Assembly: GCA_030447525.1 (NCBI GenBank)
Contig: JAUJOR010000004.1
Coordinates: forward strand, 255,499-319,498
Length of the DNA stretch: 64,000 nt
Reading direction: 5' to 3'
Origin: Chloroflexota bacterium
Lineage (GTDB): Bacteria > Chloroflexota > UBA11872 > UBA12225
Part shown: piece after piece, positions 52,997-62,303 of the stretch
Position numbering within the stretch: the stretch's first letter is position 1
Layout of the letters: every line of letters begins with the position of its first letter
Made by a program: the position numbers and the translations under genes
The notes under the pieces: model-generated
What the model saw: the letters and a program-made list of their open reading frames with translations, nothing else
What the model was told of the DNA's origin: nothing
Databases searched by the model: none

Positions 52997-53713
52997 ATGC
53001 ACCAGCCGTCCAGCCTGTACAAGCGGCATCGCTTCCCCGGTGAGATCATCAGCCACGCCGTGTGGCTGTACTCCCGGTTCCTCCTCAGCTACCGGGATGT
53101 GGAGGAGTTACTCGCCGAGCGGGGGATCGCCACCACCTACGAGACCGTCTGACAGTGGTGCCGGAAGTTCGGGCAGGGGTTCGCCGACGGGGTGCGGCGG
53201 CGTCGGCCACGACCGGGCGACACGTGGCACGGTGACGAGGTGCAACTGAAGATCACCGGGCGCAAGCATTGGCTGTGGCGCGCCGTGGATCAGAACGGGA
53301 TCGTGCTCGACATCCTGGTCCAGGAGCGGCGCAACCAGGAGGCGGCCGAGACCTTCCTGCGCCGCCTGGTCGAGGGGAGCGGGTACCGGCCGCGGGTGGT
53401 GATCACGGACAAACTGGCGAGCTACCCGACCGCCGTGCGCCGCGTGCTGGCAGGGGTGGAGCACCGGCGGCACAAAAGACTCAACAATAGAGCGGAGACC
53501 TCGCATCGCCCCACGCGGCGACGAGAACGGGCACTGCAACGGTTCAAGTCGCCGGCGCACGCCCACCGGTTCCTCAGCCCCTTCGGCCCCATCAGCAACC
53601 ACTTCCGCTTCCGCCCCCGCCGCCACCTCCTGCCAGCAGCTCAGTACCGCCAGACGATGCAGACCCGCTTCGCGGCGTGGCGCGAGGTCACCGGCCTCCA
53701 CGCCGCCGCTTGA
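52997..53713 (+). pseudogene. IS6-type transposase with an in-frame TGA
   Basis: One frame from ATG 52997 to 53713 with a TGA at 53150-53152: YKRHRFPGEIISHAVWLYSR, FLLSYRDVEELLAERGIATT, YETV, stop, QWCRKFGQGFADGVRRRRPR. Relatives have Arg at the stop (YETVRQWC), so CGA to TGA is likely. Catalytic regions follow: GDTWHGDEVQLKITGRKHWL, VVITDKLASYPTAVRR and RLNNRAETSHRPTRRRERAL. 238 codons. A different IS6 lineage from the one at 48.7 kb, lacking the zinc ribbon. Ends not identified. Confidence 0.8.
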
Positions 53714-54015
53714 GCTCAGGAATGTCGTCGATCAGGCCCTCATTGGCCACTCACCTCAGCCAGCGGCGTTAAGTTGTCTCTCTATGATGGACAGGAGCAC
53801 GGCGAGGCGGATTGACCCATAAGTTGACTGGCCTCGTGCCCGGGAATTGCTGTGTCGTCCCCCCGCTGCGCTCGCAGGAGCTGACTTCATAGGAGCCGGT
53901 CCGCGGCGGGGGAGCGGGGGCGCCTGCGGGCGCCCCCCCCCCCCGCCGGCGACCCCAGAGAGTCCGGTCGCTCCTGGAGCGATGCTCGCGAGCGGCGCAG
54001 CACGGGGAGGATACG
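53714..54015 (+). other. Non-coding leader of the IS110-type element, possible bridge RNA region
   Basis: About 300 bp of non-coding DNA before the IS110-family gene, with a run of 14 C around 53933-53946 and GC-rich inverted segments. IS110-type elements carry a structured guide (bridge) RNA in such a region. I see no specific loop that can be matched to target and donor, so the assignment is by position only. The left element end was not found. Confidence 0.3.
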
Positions 54016-55105
54016 ATGGTCACGATCGGCGTGGATGCCCACAAGCAGCGTGGATGCCCACAAGCAGGTACACGCGGCGGTGGCCCTGGACGAGGCGGGG
54101 CAGGTGCTCGGCCACTGGCGTGGGCCCAATAGCCGCGCTGGCTGGCAGGCCCTCTATGAATGGGCGGGCGGGCTGGGCGGGCCACGGCACTGGGGGATCG
54201 AGGGCGCCTGGAACTACGGGCGTGGTCTGGCCCAGCATCTGGTGGATACGAGCGAGGTCGTGTACGAGGTGAACCCCCGCTGGACGGCGGAGGGGCGTCG
54301 GAGCGCCCGCACGCCCGGGAACAGCGATGCCCTCGACGCTCGGGCGGTGGCGCGGCTGGTCCAGCGGGAGGCGGCGACGCTCCCGCGCGTGGCCGCCGAC
54401 GACGAGACGGCGATGCTCGAACTCCTGGTCACCAAGCGCGACGGGGCGGTCGCCGAGGCCACCCGCCTGCGCAACCAGCTCCACCAACGGCTCCTGCAGG
54501 GTGATCCCGAGTACCACGTGCATCTCCCCCGGCTTCGGACGCGGGCGGGCGTCGCCGCGGTGGCGCAGTACACCGTGCCCGGTCCCCGCCCGCTGGACCA
54601 GGAGCGCGCCGCCGCCGTGCGGCGTCTGGCGCAGCGCCTCCGGCTGGCGCTCGACCAGGCGGAGGACGTGGCCACGCAGATCCGCCAGCGCGCCCGGGCG
54701 CGTTTCGCCCACCTAACGGGGCTGTGTGGCGTCAGCCTCCTCACCGCCGGGGCGCTGGCGGGCATCCTTGGCCCCGGGCACCGGTTCCGCACCGATGCCC
54801 AACTCGCCGCGTACGCGGGCGTGGCCCCGCTGGAGGCCTCCTCCGCCGGGCGGGTGCGCCACCGCCTCAACCGGGGGGGCAACCGGCGTCTGAACGCCAT
54901 CCTGTACCGGATCGCGATCGTTCAAGCCCGCAGCTCTGCGGCCGCCCGGGCCTCTCTCGCCCGCCGCGAGTCCGAAGGCAAGACCCGCCGTGAAGCCATC
55001 CGGACACTCAAGCGCTTCCTTGTGCGGGCGATTTGGCGCCTGTGGCAGGCGTGCGCGAACGAGCCCCCGGCCCAATCGGACTTCCCCGTCACGGCGGCCG
55101 CCTGA
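54016..55105 (+). CDS. IS110-family transposase (DEDD recombinase), start altered by a 19-bp duplication
   Basis: The original start is ATG 54016 (MVTIGVDAHKQ), but CGTGGATGCCCACAAGCAG is tandemly duplicated at 54030-54067 and shifts that frame. A new ATG created in the duplicate at 54035 (MPTSSVDAHKQVHAAVALDE) restores the frame, giving 356 residues. DEDD set: VDAHK Asp, HWGIEGAWNYG Glu, SDALDARAVARL Asp-Asp. The C-terminal Transposase_20 part has LTGLCGVSLLTAGALAGILG, AAYAGVAPLEASSAGRVRHR with the catalytic Ser and LNRGGNRRLNAILYRIAIVQ. All key residues are kept, so it could still act. Confidence 0.85.
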
Positions 55106-55280
55106 CCACTTGACAATATAGGAGCGACAATCCCGTCCTCAATCGACCTCGCGGATGTTCGTCTGAAAGATGCGGAAGGGGTGCGTCCACCACGACACAT
55201 CACCCCCGCCTGCCACTGTTGCCGTCATTCCTGTCTCTCCTTGTCCTGGCCTCTTCTCGCCGCCACGCCCACGAGTTTGC

Positions 55281-55311
55281 AGGCGCCGGTTCGAGGCGAA
55301 AACCGGCGCCT
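55281..55311. terminator. Strong hairpin between converging genes
   Basis: AGGCGCCGGTT at 55281-55291 and AACCGGCGCCT at 55301-55311 form a perfect 11-bp stem with a nine-base loop. It lies just past the stop of the minus-strand dehydrogenase operon and downstream of the plus-strand IS110 gene. No T run, but position and strength fit a bidirectional terminator. Confidence 0.6.
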
Positions 55312-55319
55312 CACTGCGC

Positions 55320-56315
55320 TTACCCCTTGGTGTAGACGTCCTCGGGGCCGAGCTGGTTGATCAGCGGCTGCCCCGCCAGATAGCGCTTGACGTTCTGCTC
55401 GATCACCTCCAGCGAGCGCCCGGTGCGATCCGGCACCTGGGGCGTAGTGTGGGGCGTGATGAGCGTGTTGGGCGCGTCCCACAGCGGGCTGTCCGGCGGC
55501 AACGGCTCCTGGGCAAAGGTGTCCAGGCCGGCGCCGGCCAGGCGCCCGGAGCGCAGCGCCACGAGAAGAGCCGCCTCGTCAATCAAGTTGCCACGTGCCA
55601 TGTTGACAAGGTAGGCCGGCTGCTTCATCTGGTTGAGCTCGCGCTCGCCGATCATGTGATGCGTCGAGTCGGACAAGGGCACTGCCAGCACCACGAAATC
55701 GCTCTCGCGCAGCAGAGGCTCGAGCGTATCTCCGTTCGCCGCGCTGAACAGCTGGTTCACGCCCTCCGGCGCAGGCTTGATACTGCGCCGATAGCCGATC
55801 ACCCGCATGCCCAGTGCCTTGCAGCGCACGGCGAGCTCGCTCCCGGTGTTGCCAAGCCCCACGATCCCCACGGTGTGCCCGAACAACCCGCGCAGATCGC
55901 CCGAGCCGGGGATGCCCCAGCGGTGGGCGCGCTGCGCGTCCAGAAAAGCAGTGAACCTGTACGCCAGCGTCATCATGAAGAGGATGGCATGCTCGGCGAG
56001 CACGGGCGACGAGCGGCCGGCCGAGCTCGTCACCAGCAACCCCCGCTCGAACACCTCTGGACGCGCGGATTTGTTCAGCCCGGCGTGGTCGCAGTGCACC
56101 CAGCGCAGCTTTGGCGCCGTCTGCGGGTCGAGAAACCGCTGGTCCAGGTCCCCGGCCAGCACGGCCACCTCGGCTTCCTGGAGCGCCGCGGCGATCCCCT
56201 CGGCGTCGTCCCAGCGTAGGTGGACGAGCGGCGCAGGCGCAAAGGCACGCTCGAGGCGGAGCAGATGCTCGCCCCGATACGCCACCGTCGCCAGGACGCG
56301 ATTGATCTCAGCCAT
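55320..56315 (-). CDS. D-2-hydroxyacid dehydrogenase
   Basis: A 331-residue NAD(P)-dependent oxidoreductase of the D-isomer-specific family. The Rossmann loop is FGHTVGIVGLGNTGSELAVR (about 146-165), followed by GMRVIGYRRS (Arg after the second strand suggests NADP preference). Catalytic residues: Arg in LVNMARGNLIDEAALLVALR, Glu in LDTFAQEPLPPDSPLW and His in NTLITPHTTPQVPDRTGRS. The substrate-side motif ends VAVLAGDLDQRFL. Twelve bases downstream of a sugar-binding protein gene on the same strand, so a role in sugar-acid or hydroxyacid metabolism of that operon is likely. Confidence 0.9.
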   Translation of the reverse strand: MAEINRVLATVAYRGEHLLRLERAFAPAPLVHLRWDDAEGIAAALQEAEVAVLAGDLDQRFLDPQTAPKLRWVHCDHAGLNKSARPEVFERGLLVTSSAGRSSPVLAEHAILFMMTLAYRFTAFLDAQRAHRWGIPGSGDLRGLFGHTVGIVGLGNTGSELAVRCKALGMRVIGYRRSIKPAPEGVNQLFSAANGDTLEPLLRESDFVVLAVPLSDSTHHMIGERELNQMKQPAYLVNMARGNLIDEAALLVALRSGRLAGAGLDTFAQEPLPPDSPLWDAPNTLITPHTTPQVPDRTGRSLEVIEQNVKRYLAGQPLINQLGPEDVYTKG

Positions 56316-56327
56316 ACGTCGCCGTCC

Positions 56328-57746
56328 CTACTTCGCCGTCGCGTACAGGTCTTTGTTTTGGCGCTGGTCGTCGTCGAGCAGCGCCTGCGCCTGGCGCTGC
56401 GCGTCGGCTAACCCGTCAGGCACGTTCGTCGTCTTGGCCATGAGATCCACGTTCATTTGGCTGAGCACCGTGTTCACCTCCGGCCAAGCCGGGCTCATCG
56501 GCAACACCTTGATGCCACTGACGCAGTTGTTCATCCCCTTGACCAGTGGGTTGGTGTCCCAGTAGGGATCACTGGCCACTTTCTTGTGGCCGGGGAATAT
56601 GCCGATCGACCCCACCTGCTCCATGGTGAGGCCCACCGGAGTGATCAGGGCGTGGATGCGCTGCACCTCCTCGCTCACCAGCCACTTCATGTACTCGGCT
56701 GCCGCTTCCGGCGCCTGGCTGGTGCCAAATAGCACCAGTGATGAGCCCGCCGCCCCCGAGTGGCAGCTGTTCTCTGCCTTCTGGCGGAACATCTTGGTCA
56801 TGCGCCAGTCACCCTCCGGCTGCCGGGCACGCAAGGTTGGGATATTGCTCGCATCATCGTAAGACATAGCCACCGCGCCGGAGAGAGCGGCGTTGGAGAT
56901 GCTCTTGTCAGGTGAGATGCCGTATCGGTGCACCAGGTCGTACTGGAACTGATAGACCTCCTGCACCTTTGGCGCGGTGAACGCCACCTTGGTGGGGAGA
57001 TAGGTGCGGTCCACGATATCGCCGCCATTCATCCACACCTGGTCGAGTGTCTTCACCAGGTTATTGATGGGGAACATGTAGGCGAACTTATCTGGCGCCT
57101 TGGTAAGCCGCTGGCCGTACTCCACCACCTGCGACCACGTCTGCGGTGGCTTATCTGGATCCAACCCCACCGCCTTGAACGCAGCACCACCGTAGGTGAG
57201 CCCGCGCACACTGGCCTCGTACGTGAGGCCCCACGTATTGCCGGCGAACTGCATCAACTGCGTGTTCAGTAGCGAGGCGGCCGCCTTGTCTCCACCGTAT
57301 TTGTTGAGCCCAAGGATGCCCTTCTTGGCCCACAAGCCGAACGGCGTGCGCGATGCCTCTACTTTGGCGATGTCTATCGCGCCCCCGGCGGTGGCGCGGA
57401 CGACGAGCGCCGCCACCTCCTCCGATGAGCCGCCGGGGGCGGTGATGCCCTGTTTGGCGGCCTCGACGTACTCGATGGTGACGTTGGGATTCTTCTCCTG
57501 ATACATGGAGATGAGCTTTTCCTCCATGAGCCCGAACGCCCGCGCGTTCCAGAACGAGAACTTGACCGGCGCCTTCGCTTTGGTGTCCGGAGCCGCCGGT
57601 CCCACGCCGCACGCCGCGAGACCCACCATCCCGGCGCCAGCCACGGTGCGGCGCACCATCTCGCGCCGGCTCACGTGGCCACTCTCTCCCGTTGGCCGTA
57701 GCGGCGCTCCTGACCATCCTCGCTCCCTCAAACCTGCGACCTTCAT
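56328..57746 (-). CDS. ABC transporter solute-binding lipoprotein (sugar type)
   Basis: A 472-residue extracellular solute-binding protein. A long leader holds SRREMVRRTVAGAGMVGLAA with twin arginines and a lipobox LAAC at about residues 44-47. Mature part: VKFSFWNARAFGLMEEKLIS, MYQEKNPNVTIEYVEAAK, KPPQTWSQVVEYGQRLTKAP and GSSLVLFGTSQAPEAAAEYM. ATG 57746 follows GGGAGGGT. The gene is divergent from the GntR regulator across 120 bp containing a perfect palindrome, and shares an operon with the dehydrogenase. No permease or ATPase gene lies close by. Confidence 0.88.
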   Translation of the reverse strand: MKVAGLRERGWSGAPLRPTGESGHVSRREMVRRTVAGAGMVGLAACGVGPAAPDTKAKAPVKFSFWNARAFGLMEEKLISMYQEKNPNVTIEYVEAAKQGITAPGGSSEEVAALVVRATAGGAIDIAKVEASRTPFGLWAKKGILGLNKYGGDKAAASLLNTQLMQFAGNTWGLTYEASVRGLTYGGAAFKAVGLDPDKPPQTWSQVVEYGQRLTKAPDKFAYMFPINNLVKTLDQVWMNGGDIVDRTYLPTKVAFTAPKVQEVYQFQYDLVHRYGISPDKSISNAALSGAVAMSYDDASNIPTLRARQPEGDWRMTKMFRQKAENSCHSGAAGSSLVLFGTSQAPEAAAEYMKWLVSEEVQRIHALITPVGLTMEQVGSIGIFPGHKKVASDPYWDTNPLVKGMNNCVSGIKVLPMSPAWPEVNTVLSQMNVDLMAKTTNVPDGLADAQRQAQALLDDDQRQNKDLYATAK

Positions 57747-57810
57747 TACACCCTCCCGTAATTGCCTCGGTTGGTTGCCAGCACCTCCGCCCCACCGCAA
57801 CATGGTGGTT

Positions 57811-57822
57811 ACTGTATACAGT
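57811..57822. promoter_or_regulatory. Perfect 12-bp palindrome, likely GntR operator
   Basis: ACTGTATACAGT lies between the divergent solute-binding protein and GntR genes, 45 bp before the latter. TGTATACA-type palindromes are usual operators of FCD-type GntR regulators. AT-rich against its surroundings, and not seen elsewhere in the window by eye. Confidence 0.65.
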
Positions 57823-57866
57823 GGATCAGGACGTTCACAAGCAGCATTCGGTCGTAGAGGCGGTAC

Positions 57867-58601
57867 GTGAGGACCTTTCTAATGTTTCCATCGCTTGGCA
57901 CCATTACCACCGCGCCCACCAAAGACGAGCAGGTCTACGCTCGGCTGCGCCGTGCCATTGTGGACGGGCACGTTGCGCCGGGCCAGGAGCTGGCGGTGGC
58001 CAGAGTGGCGGTGCAGTTCGGCGTGAGCCGCATCCCAGTGATGCGCGCCTGCCAGCGCCTTATTGGCGAGGGCTTCCTCGAGACCAATGCCCGGCGCAAC
58101 GTCGTGGTGGTGCCGCTGACCGGAGAGCGCGTCACCGAGGAATTCGAGTTGCTCAACGCCCTGGAGTGCATGGCCGTCCGCGCTGCGTGTGAGGACCACA
58201 CACCGGCCACAGTCAAAGCCTGGGGGCGCCTCAACGCGGCCCTCGCGGAGCACGACGAGGAGCCGTCGCGCCTGCGGACCACGGCCGCCAACAGGCGCTT
58301 CCACATGGCGATGTGGCGCTACCTGCGCTCGCCCTACCTGCTCAACCTCGTGGGGCTCGTGTGGGACCACCTTCAGCCGGCTCGCGCGGCGTCCGCCTCC
58401 ACTGGCCTCTACGAGCGCGACCTCTCGGTGCGCGAACACCAGGCGATCATCGACGCCGTGGCCCAGCGAGACCCCGCCGCTGCCGAGGCCGCGGTGCGCG
58501 CTCACCGCCAAAACACGATAAACCGCGTGTTGCTGGCGCTCCGCCAGCGACCGGCGCACACTACTCCACAATCAGGAGGCACCAAAGACGCCCATGCCTA
58601 A
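57867..58601 (+). CDS. GntR-family regulator, FCD subfamily
   Basis: A 244-residue repressor-type protein. Winged HTH: YARLRRAIVDGHVAPGQELA, VARVAVQFGVSRIPVMRACQ, RLIGEGFLETNARRNVVVVP. The FCD ligand domain follows: FELLNALECMAVRAACEDHT, RRFHMAMWRYLRSPYLLNLV and REHQAIIDAVAQRDPAAAEA with the His residues that bind metal in this family. Ligands are usually sugar acids or organic acids. GTG 57867 or ATG 57882 starts. The palindrome at 57811 is the likely operator; the neighbouring solute-binding operon and the overlapping glycoside hydrolase gene are probable targets. Confidence 0.87.
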   Translation: MRTFLMFPSLGTITTAPTKDEQVYARLRRAIVDGHVAPGQELAVARVAVQFGVSRIPVMRACQRLIGEGFLETNARRNVVVVPLTGERVTEEFELLNALECMAVRAACEDHTPATVKAWGRLNAALAEHDEEPSRLRTTAANRRFHMAMWRYLRSPYLLNLVGLVWDHLQPARAASASTGLYERDLSVREHQAIIDAVAQRDPAAAEAAVRAHRQNTINRVLLALRQRPAHTTPQSGGTKDAHA

Positions 58602-60732
58602 ACCTGCTTCTTCCGCGCCACGCTCAACCTCTGTTATCTCGGCGCCGGCTGTCGGCACCGGCCCGGAATGGTGGCGCAGGCCGTTCCGCGTCTTTCAGAC
58701 CAACATCCGTGAGGTGGACTCAGGGATGGACGTGGACCAGAACGTGCGCGACGTGCTGGACTTCGGTGCCAGCGCCTGGCTGCTGAATGCGGGCGGGATC
58801 GTCAGCCATTACCCGTCTAAGCTGGATCACCAGCACCCTTCGCCCTGGCTGAAAGACCGCCCGAGCGGTGACCTGATTGGTGATGCCGTGGAAGCGGCGC
58901 ACAAGGCGGGGCTGCGCTTCATGGCGCGGACCGACTTTTCTAAGCTGCACCGCGACCAGTTCGAGCGCCACCCGGACTGGTTCTACATCTCGCCGAGCGG
59001 CCAGCGACAGATCTACAACGGCCTCTACTCCACCTGTCCGTCCGGACCGTACTACCAGGAGAAGAGCTTCGAGACGTTTGGCGAAATCCTGGACCGCTAT
59101 CCGGTAGACGCACTGTTCATCAACTGGTTCCTGCACCCGCTGCGAGACTACTCGGGCACACGCTACGGTCCGTGCCAGTGCGTCTTCTGCCGCCGGCGCT
59201 TTGCCGAGTTCTCCGGTGGGATGACTCTTCCAACTGCAGAGAACTTTGCGAACCCCGCTTATCCGGTCTGGCGGCGCTTCGCCTAGCACACGCTCGCAGA
59301 CGTGGCCGAGCGCTTGCGGGTCTTCGTGAAAGGCCGCAACCCCGGATGCGCGCTCCTACTGACGCGCAACCCGGACGTGGTGGACAAGGAAATCAACAAC
59401 GCGCTGGACCGCCCCCTGCCGCTGTGGCGGTACGAAACGGGCGAGTCCGTGCGGACGCTGGCATCGGCGTATCAGGACCGCCCGATCTCCGTTCGCACCG
59501 TGCTGTTCCTGGACATCCCATACCGGTTTAGCGCGGAGCAGCCGGGCATGATTGGCCTCACCCTGGCGCAGACCATCGCCAACGGGGCTGTGCCATATGC
59601 CTACGTGCTGGGGCACACCGCCAACCAGCTCGACCGGAAGAACCTGCCGCTCACGCGCGAATTGCTGCACTTTCACCGGAAAAACGAGCGCCACTATGAA
59701 GGCATGCAGTCCGCCGCCGAAGTGTTGCTAGTGAGCCCGGCTCAGTCCGAAGAGGCGTACGGCCCGGACGCCGAAGCAAAGATAGTGGCTGCGCGGCGTG
59801 GCGCTTACCGCGCGCTGGTCGAGAGCCACATTCCGGTTGATGTCCTGCCGGACTCCAAGCTGGAAGTGGCCGAGTTAGACGGCCGCTTGGCGCGCTACAA
59901 AGCGATTGTCTTGCCGAACGCCGCGGCGCTCTCGGATGCGCAAGTGGCGATCCTGGACCGCTTTGTTGAGCAGGGCGGCGGGCTAGTAGCCACCTTTGAA
60001 TCCGGGACGCGAGACGGATCCGGCAAGGCGCGTGCGGGTGGCGCGGTTGCGTTAGAATCGCTCGGCGTGAGGCGTGTCATGGCGCGCCGGGATGGCTTCA
60101 AAGAGCTGCGCGGCAGCTACCTGCGTGTTACGGATCGCGCAGACCTGGCGGACCTGCCCGAGACGGACGTGGTGCCCGTGGATCGCGCCTTCCTCTATGT
60201 AGAGACGCGCGACGGCGCCCGGCCATCGTTCACGTTCGTCGGTCCCACCCGCTACGGCCCGCCCGAGAAATGCTGGTGGGACAGCGACCACGAGACCGAC
60301 CATCCCGGGCTGGTGTGGCACAGCCACGGCAAAGGTCGCACGGCGTACTTCCCTTGGCCGGCGGACACGCTGTTCTACGGTCACGCGCTGCCTGAGTGCC
60401 GCTCGCTGTTGGCGCACGCTGTACGCAGCGTGGCTGGCGGCACTCAGATTGAGACTGATCTGCCGCCCCAGGTAGACGTGACGGTCCACAAGCAGCCCAG
60501 TTCGGGGGCGACGCTGGTTCACCTCGTCAACAGCTCCGGACACCAGGATCGCTCGTATCACGATCCGCTGCCGGTGCACGGCCGGACGCTTTCGCTCCAG
60601 ATAGAAGGGCCGGTGAGACGCGTCACGTCGGCGGCGCAGGGGACCGATCTGCCGTTCGAGCGGAACGGCAACGTGGTGAAGATCAGCTTGCCGCAGATCG
60701 ACCTGCTGGATCTGGTGCTCGTCGAGCCGTGA
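58594..60732 (+). pseudogene. GH42-like glycoside hydrolase with an in-frame amber codon
   Basis: One frame from ATG 58594 to 60732 (712 codons) with a single TAG at 59284-59286. N-terminal TIM-barrel-like part: WWRRPFRVFQTNIREVDSGM, FMARTDFSKLHRDQFERHPD, VDALFINWFLHPLRDYSGTR and CQCVFCRRRFAEFSGG. After the stop it continues HTLADVAERLRVFVKGRNPG, RELLHFHRKNERHYEGMQSA, YKAIVLPNAAALSDAQVAIL with a beta-galactosidase trimerisation-like domain, and a beta-sandwich end. It overlaps the GntR gene by eight bases. Family is by overall plan; exact GH class and substrate are uncertain. The enzyme needs suppression of TAG to be made whole. Confidence 0.72.
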
Positions 60733-60764
60733 CGGAGCCGGTACCGCTGCCTGCGGACCACCCT

Positions 60765-61929
60765 GTGGGGTACGAAAACTCAGTCTCTCAGGCCGCAGCG
60801 CGCTGGTACTCGTGGAGCAGACCCCCGAGCCGATCGCGCCGGCACACGGCGCCCGCGCCGCCGGGGTCCTGGGCCGGCGGGCCAAGCGGAGGTTGGAGCT
60901 CGAGTGCGCGGTGAGGCCGCGCAGTGTTGTAGTGCTCGGCGTAGTGGCCGAGCACGTGGCGTAGGTGACGCTCGCCGGTGATGAGCAACCAGTCGAGGCA
61001 CTCCCGGCGCACGGTGCCCACCCACCGCTCGGCGAACGCGTTCGCCCGGGGCGCCCGGAACGCGGTGCGGACCACGCGCACGCCCCGCGCCGCGAACACG
61101 GCGTCGAACGCGGCTGGGAACTTGGCGTCGCGATCTCGGAGGAGCACGGTGGGGCGCCCCGCGGCGTCCTCGAGATCCCAACACAGATTGCGCGCCCGCT
61201 GGGTGACCCACGCGGCCGTCGGGTGCGTCGTGCACCCCACGACAAACACGCGCCGGGTCTGCACCGCGAGGAAGAACAGCACGTCCAGCGTCTGCAGGCG
61301 GACTGTCTCGACGGGGAAGAAGTCGCACGCCAGGAGGCCCGCCGTGTGGGTCCGCGGGAACGCGGGCCAGGACAGCCCCGCCCGCTGGGGCGCCGGAGGG
61401 ACGCGGTGTCGGCGCAGGAGCAGCTGGATCGTGCTCGCTGCCACGGTGTGGCCCAGTTTGCGCAGCTCGCCACGAATCCGCACGTCGCCCCAGGTAGGGT
61501 GCTCCCGGGCCAAGCGGAGGATGAGCGCTCGTACCTCCGGCCCCAAGGACGGCCGACCCGGACCACGACGGCCGCCGAAGGTGGCCCAGTTGTGGTGGAC
61601 CAGATCGCGGTGCCAGCGCAGCAGCGTGTCGGGCCGGACGGGCAGCCGCCACCACTCGGCGCGCGACACACAGCGGCTGAGCGCGACCAGGAACAGGCGG
61701 TCGCCCAGCCGCCAGCGGGTGCGCTTGGCTTGCCGACGCAGGACGGCCACCTCGTGCCGGAGGGCCAGCAGTTCGACCGTCGGTGCCCGCGCCACCGGGG
61801 AGCGGACCAGTGCAAGTCTCAGGAGCCAACAGACGAGGGTGTAGGCGCCGGTGATGACCATCGGGTAAGCCTACCGGCCCAGTCGTACCTGCCTGCGCTC
61901 CTGGCGGGCCGAGTTTTTGGATCCCACAC
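60765..61929 (-). mobile_element. Integrase-core insertion sequence, complete
   Basis: 1,165 bp with imperfect inverted ends GTGGGGTACGAAAACTCAGT and, from the right, GTGTGGGATCCAAAAACTCG. One intact transposase on the minus strand. It separates the glycoside hydrolase gene from a solute-binding protein fragment that may have followed it. Related fragments lie at 5.1, 45.9 and 50.5 kb. Confidence 0.8.
60788..61861 (-). CDS. Integrase-core (rve) DDE transposase, intact
   Basis: A 357-residue transposase of the IS3/IS481-like superfamily. N-terminal VELLALRHEVAVLRRQAKRT, WRLPVRPDTLLRWHRDLVHH, a winged domain RALILRLAREHPTWGDVRIR GELRKLG (two parts), and the core with GLLACDFFPVETVRLQTLDV (Asp), PTVLLRDRDAKFPAAFDAVF (Asp) and APRANAFAERWVGTVRRECL (Glu), then RPHRALELQPP. 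No lesions, so it may be active and is the likely source of the several fragments of this family in the window. Confidence 0.9.
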   Translation of the reverse strand: MVITGAYTLVCWLLRLALVRSPVARAPTVELLALRHEVAVLRRQAKRTRWRLGDRLFLVALSRCVSRAEWWRLPVRPDTLLRWHRDLVHHNWATFGGRRGPGRPSLGPEVRALILRLAREHPTWGDVRIRGELRKLGHTVAASTIQLLLRRHRVPPAPQRAGLSWPAFPRTHTAGLLACDFFPVETVRLQTLDVLFFLAVQTRRVFVVGCTTHPTAAWVTQRARNLCWDLEDAAGRPTVLLRDRDAKFPAAFDAVFAARGVRVVRTAFRAPRANAFAERWVGTVRRECLDWLLITGERHLRHVLGHYAEHYNTARPHRALELQPPLGPPAQDPGGAGAVCRRDRLGGLLHEYQRAAA

Positions 61930-62040
61930 CGTGACCGAGGCCGCGCGGCGACGCAGAAGATTAACCAGATCCTGGCCACCGTCTCTCGGTAGAAGTGACC
62001 CCGGTGCGCCGGAGTTGGAAGCCTGTGGGACGGCAGAACC

Positions 62041-62271
62041 ATGGATGTCTTTCTGCGCCCCCACAGCTGGATGCTCAAGATGATGCAGAACGCGTTTGCC
62101 TGCGCCAAGGCCGAGATTCCCCATCCCAATGTCCGCGTGGATCAGCTCGAGGCCATGGATGCGTTCGTCGCCGCCGTGCTGGACGAGAAGATCTCCGCCC
62201 ACAAGAGCGCCAGGCAGGGCGTCGACAAGGTGAACGCCTTGTTTGACGAGCACGGCGTCGAGCTGAAATAG
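62041..62271 (+). pseudogene. C-terminal fragment of a solute-binding protein
   Basis: MDVFLRPHSWMLKMMQNAFA, CAKAEIPHPNVRVDQLEAMD, AFVAAVLDEKISAHKSARQG, VDKVNALFDEHGVELK then stop. This is the usual C-terminal helix bundle of a family 1 sugar-binding protein. The rest of the gene is missing; 61930-62040 has only doubtful coding (TQKINQILATVSR in another frame). It was probably truncated in connection with the insertion at 60765-61929. Confidence 0.6.
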
Positions 62272-62303
62272 CCGAAGACACTGTCGTTGCCCCTCTGGTC
62301 AGG

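Noticed and set aside
53150..53152. TGA in the second IS6-type transposase as evidence of TGA recoding
   Set aside because: TGA ends most intact genes of the window; a CGA to TGA mutation in a dead element is the simple explanation.
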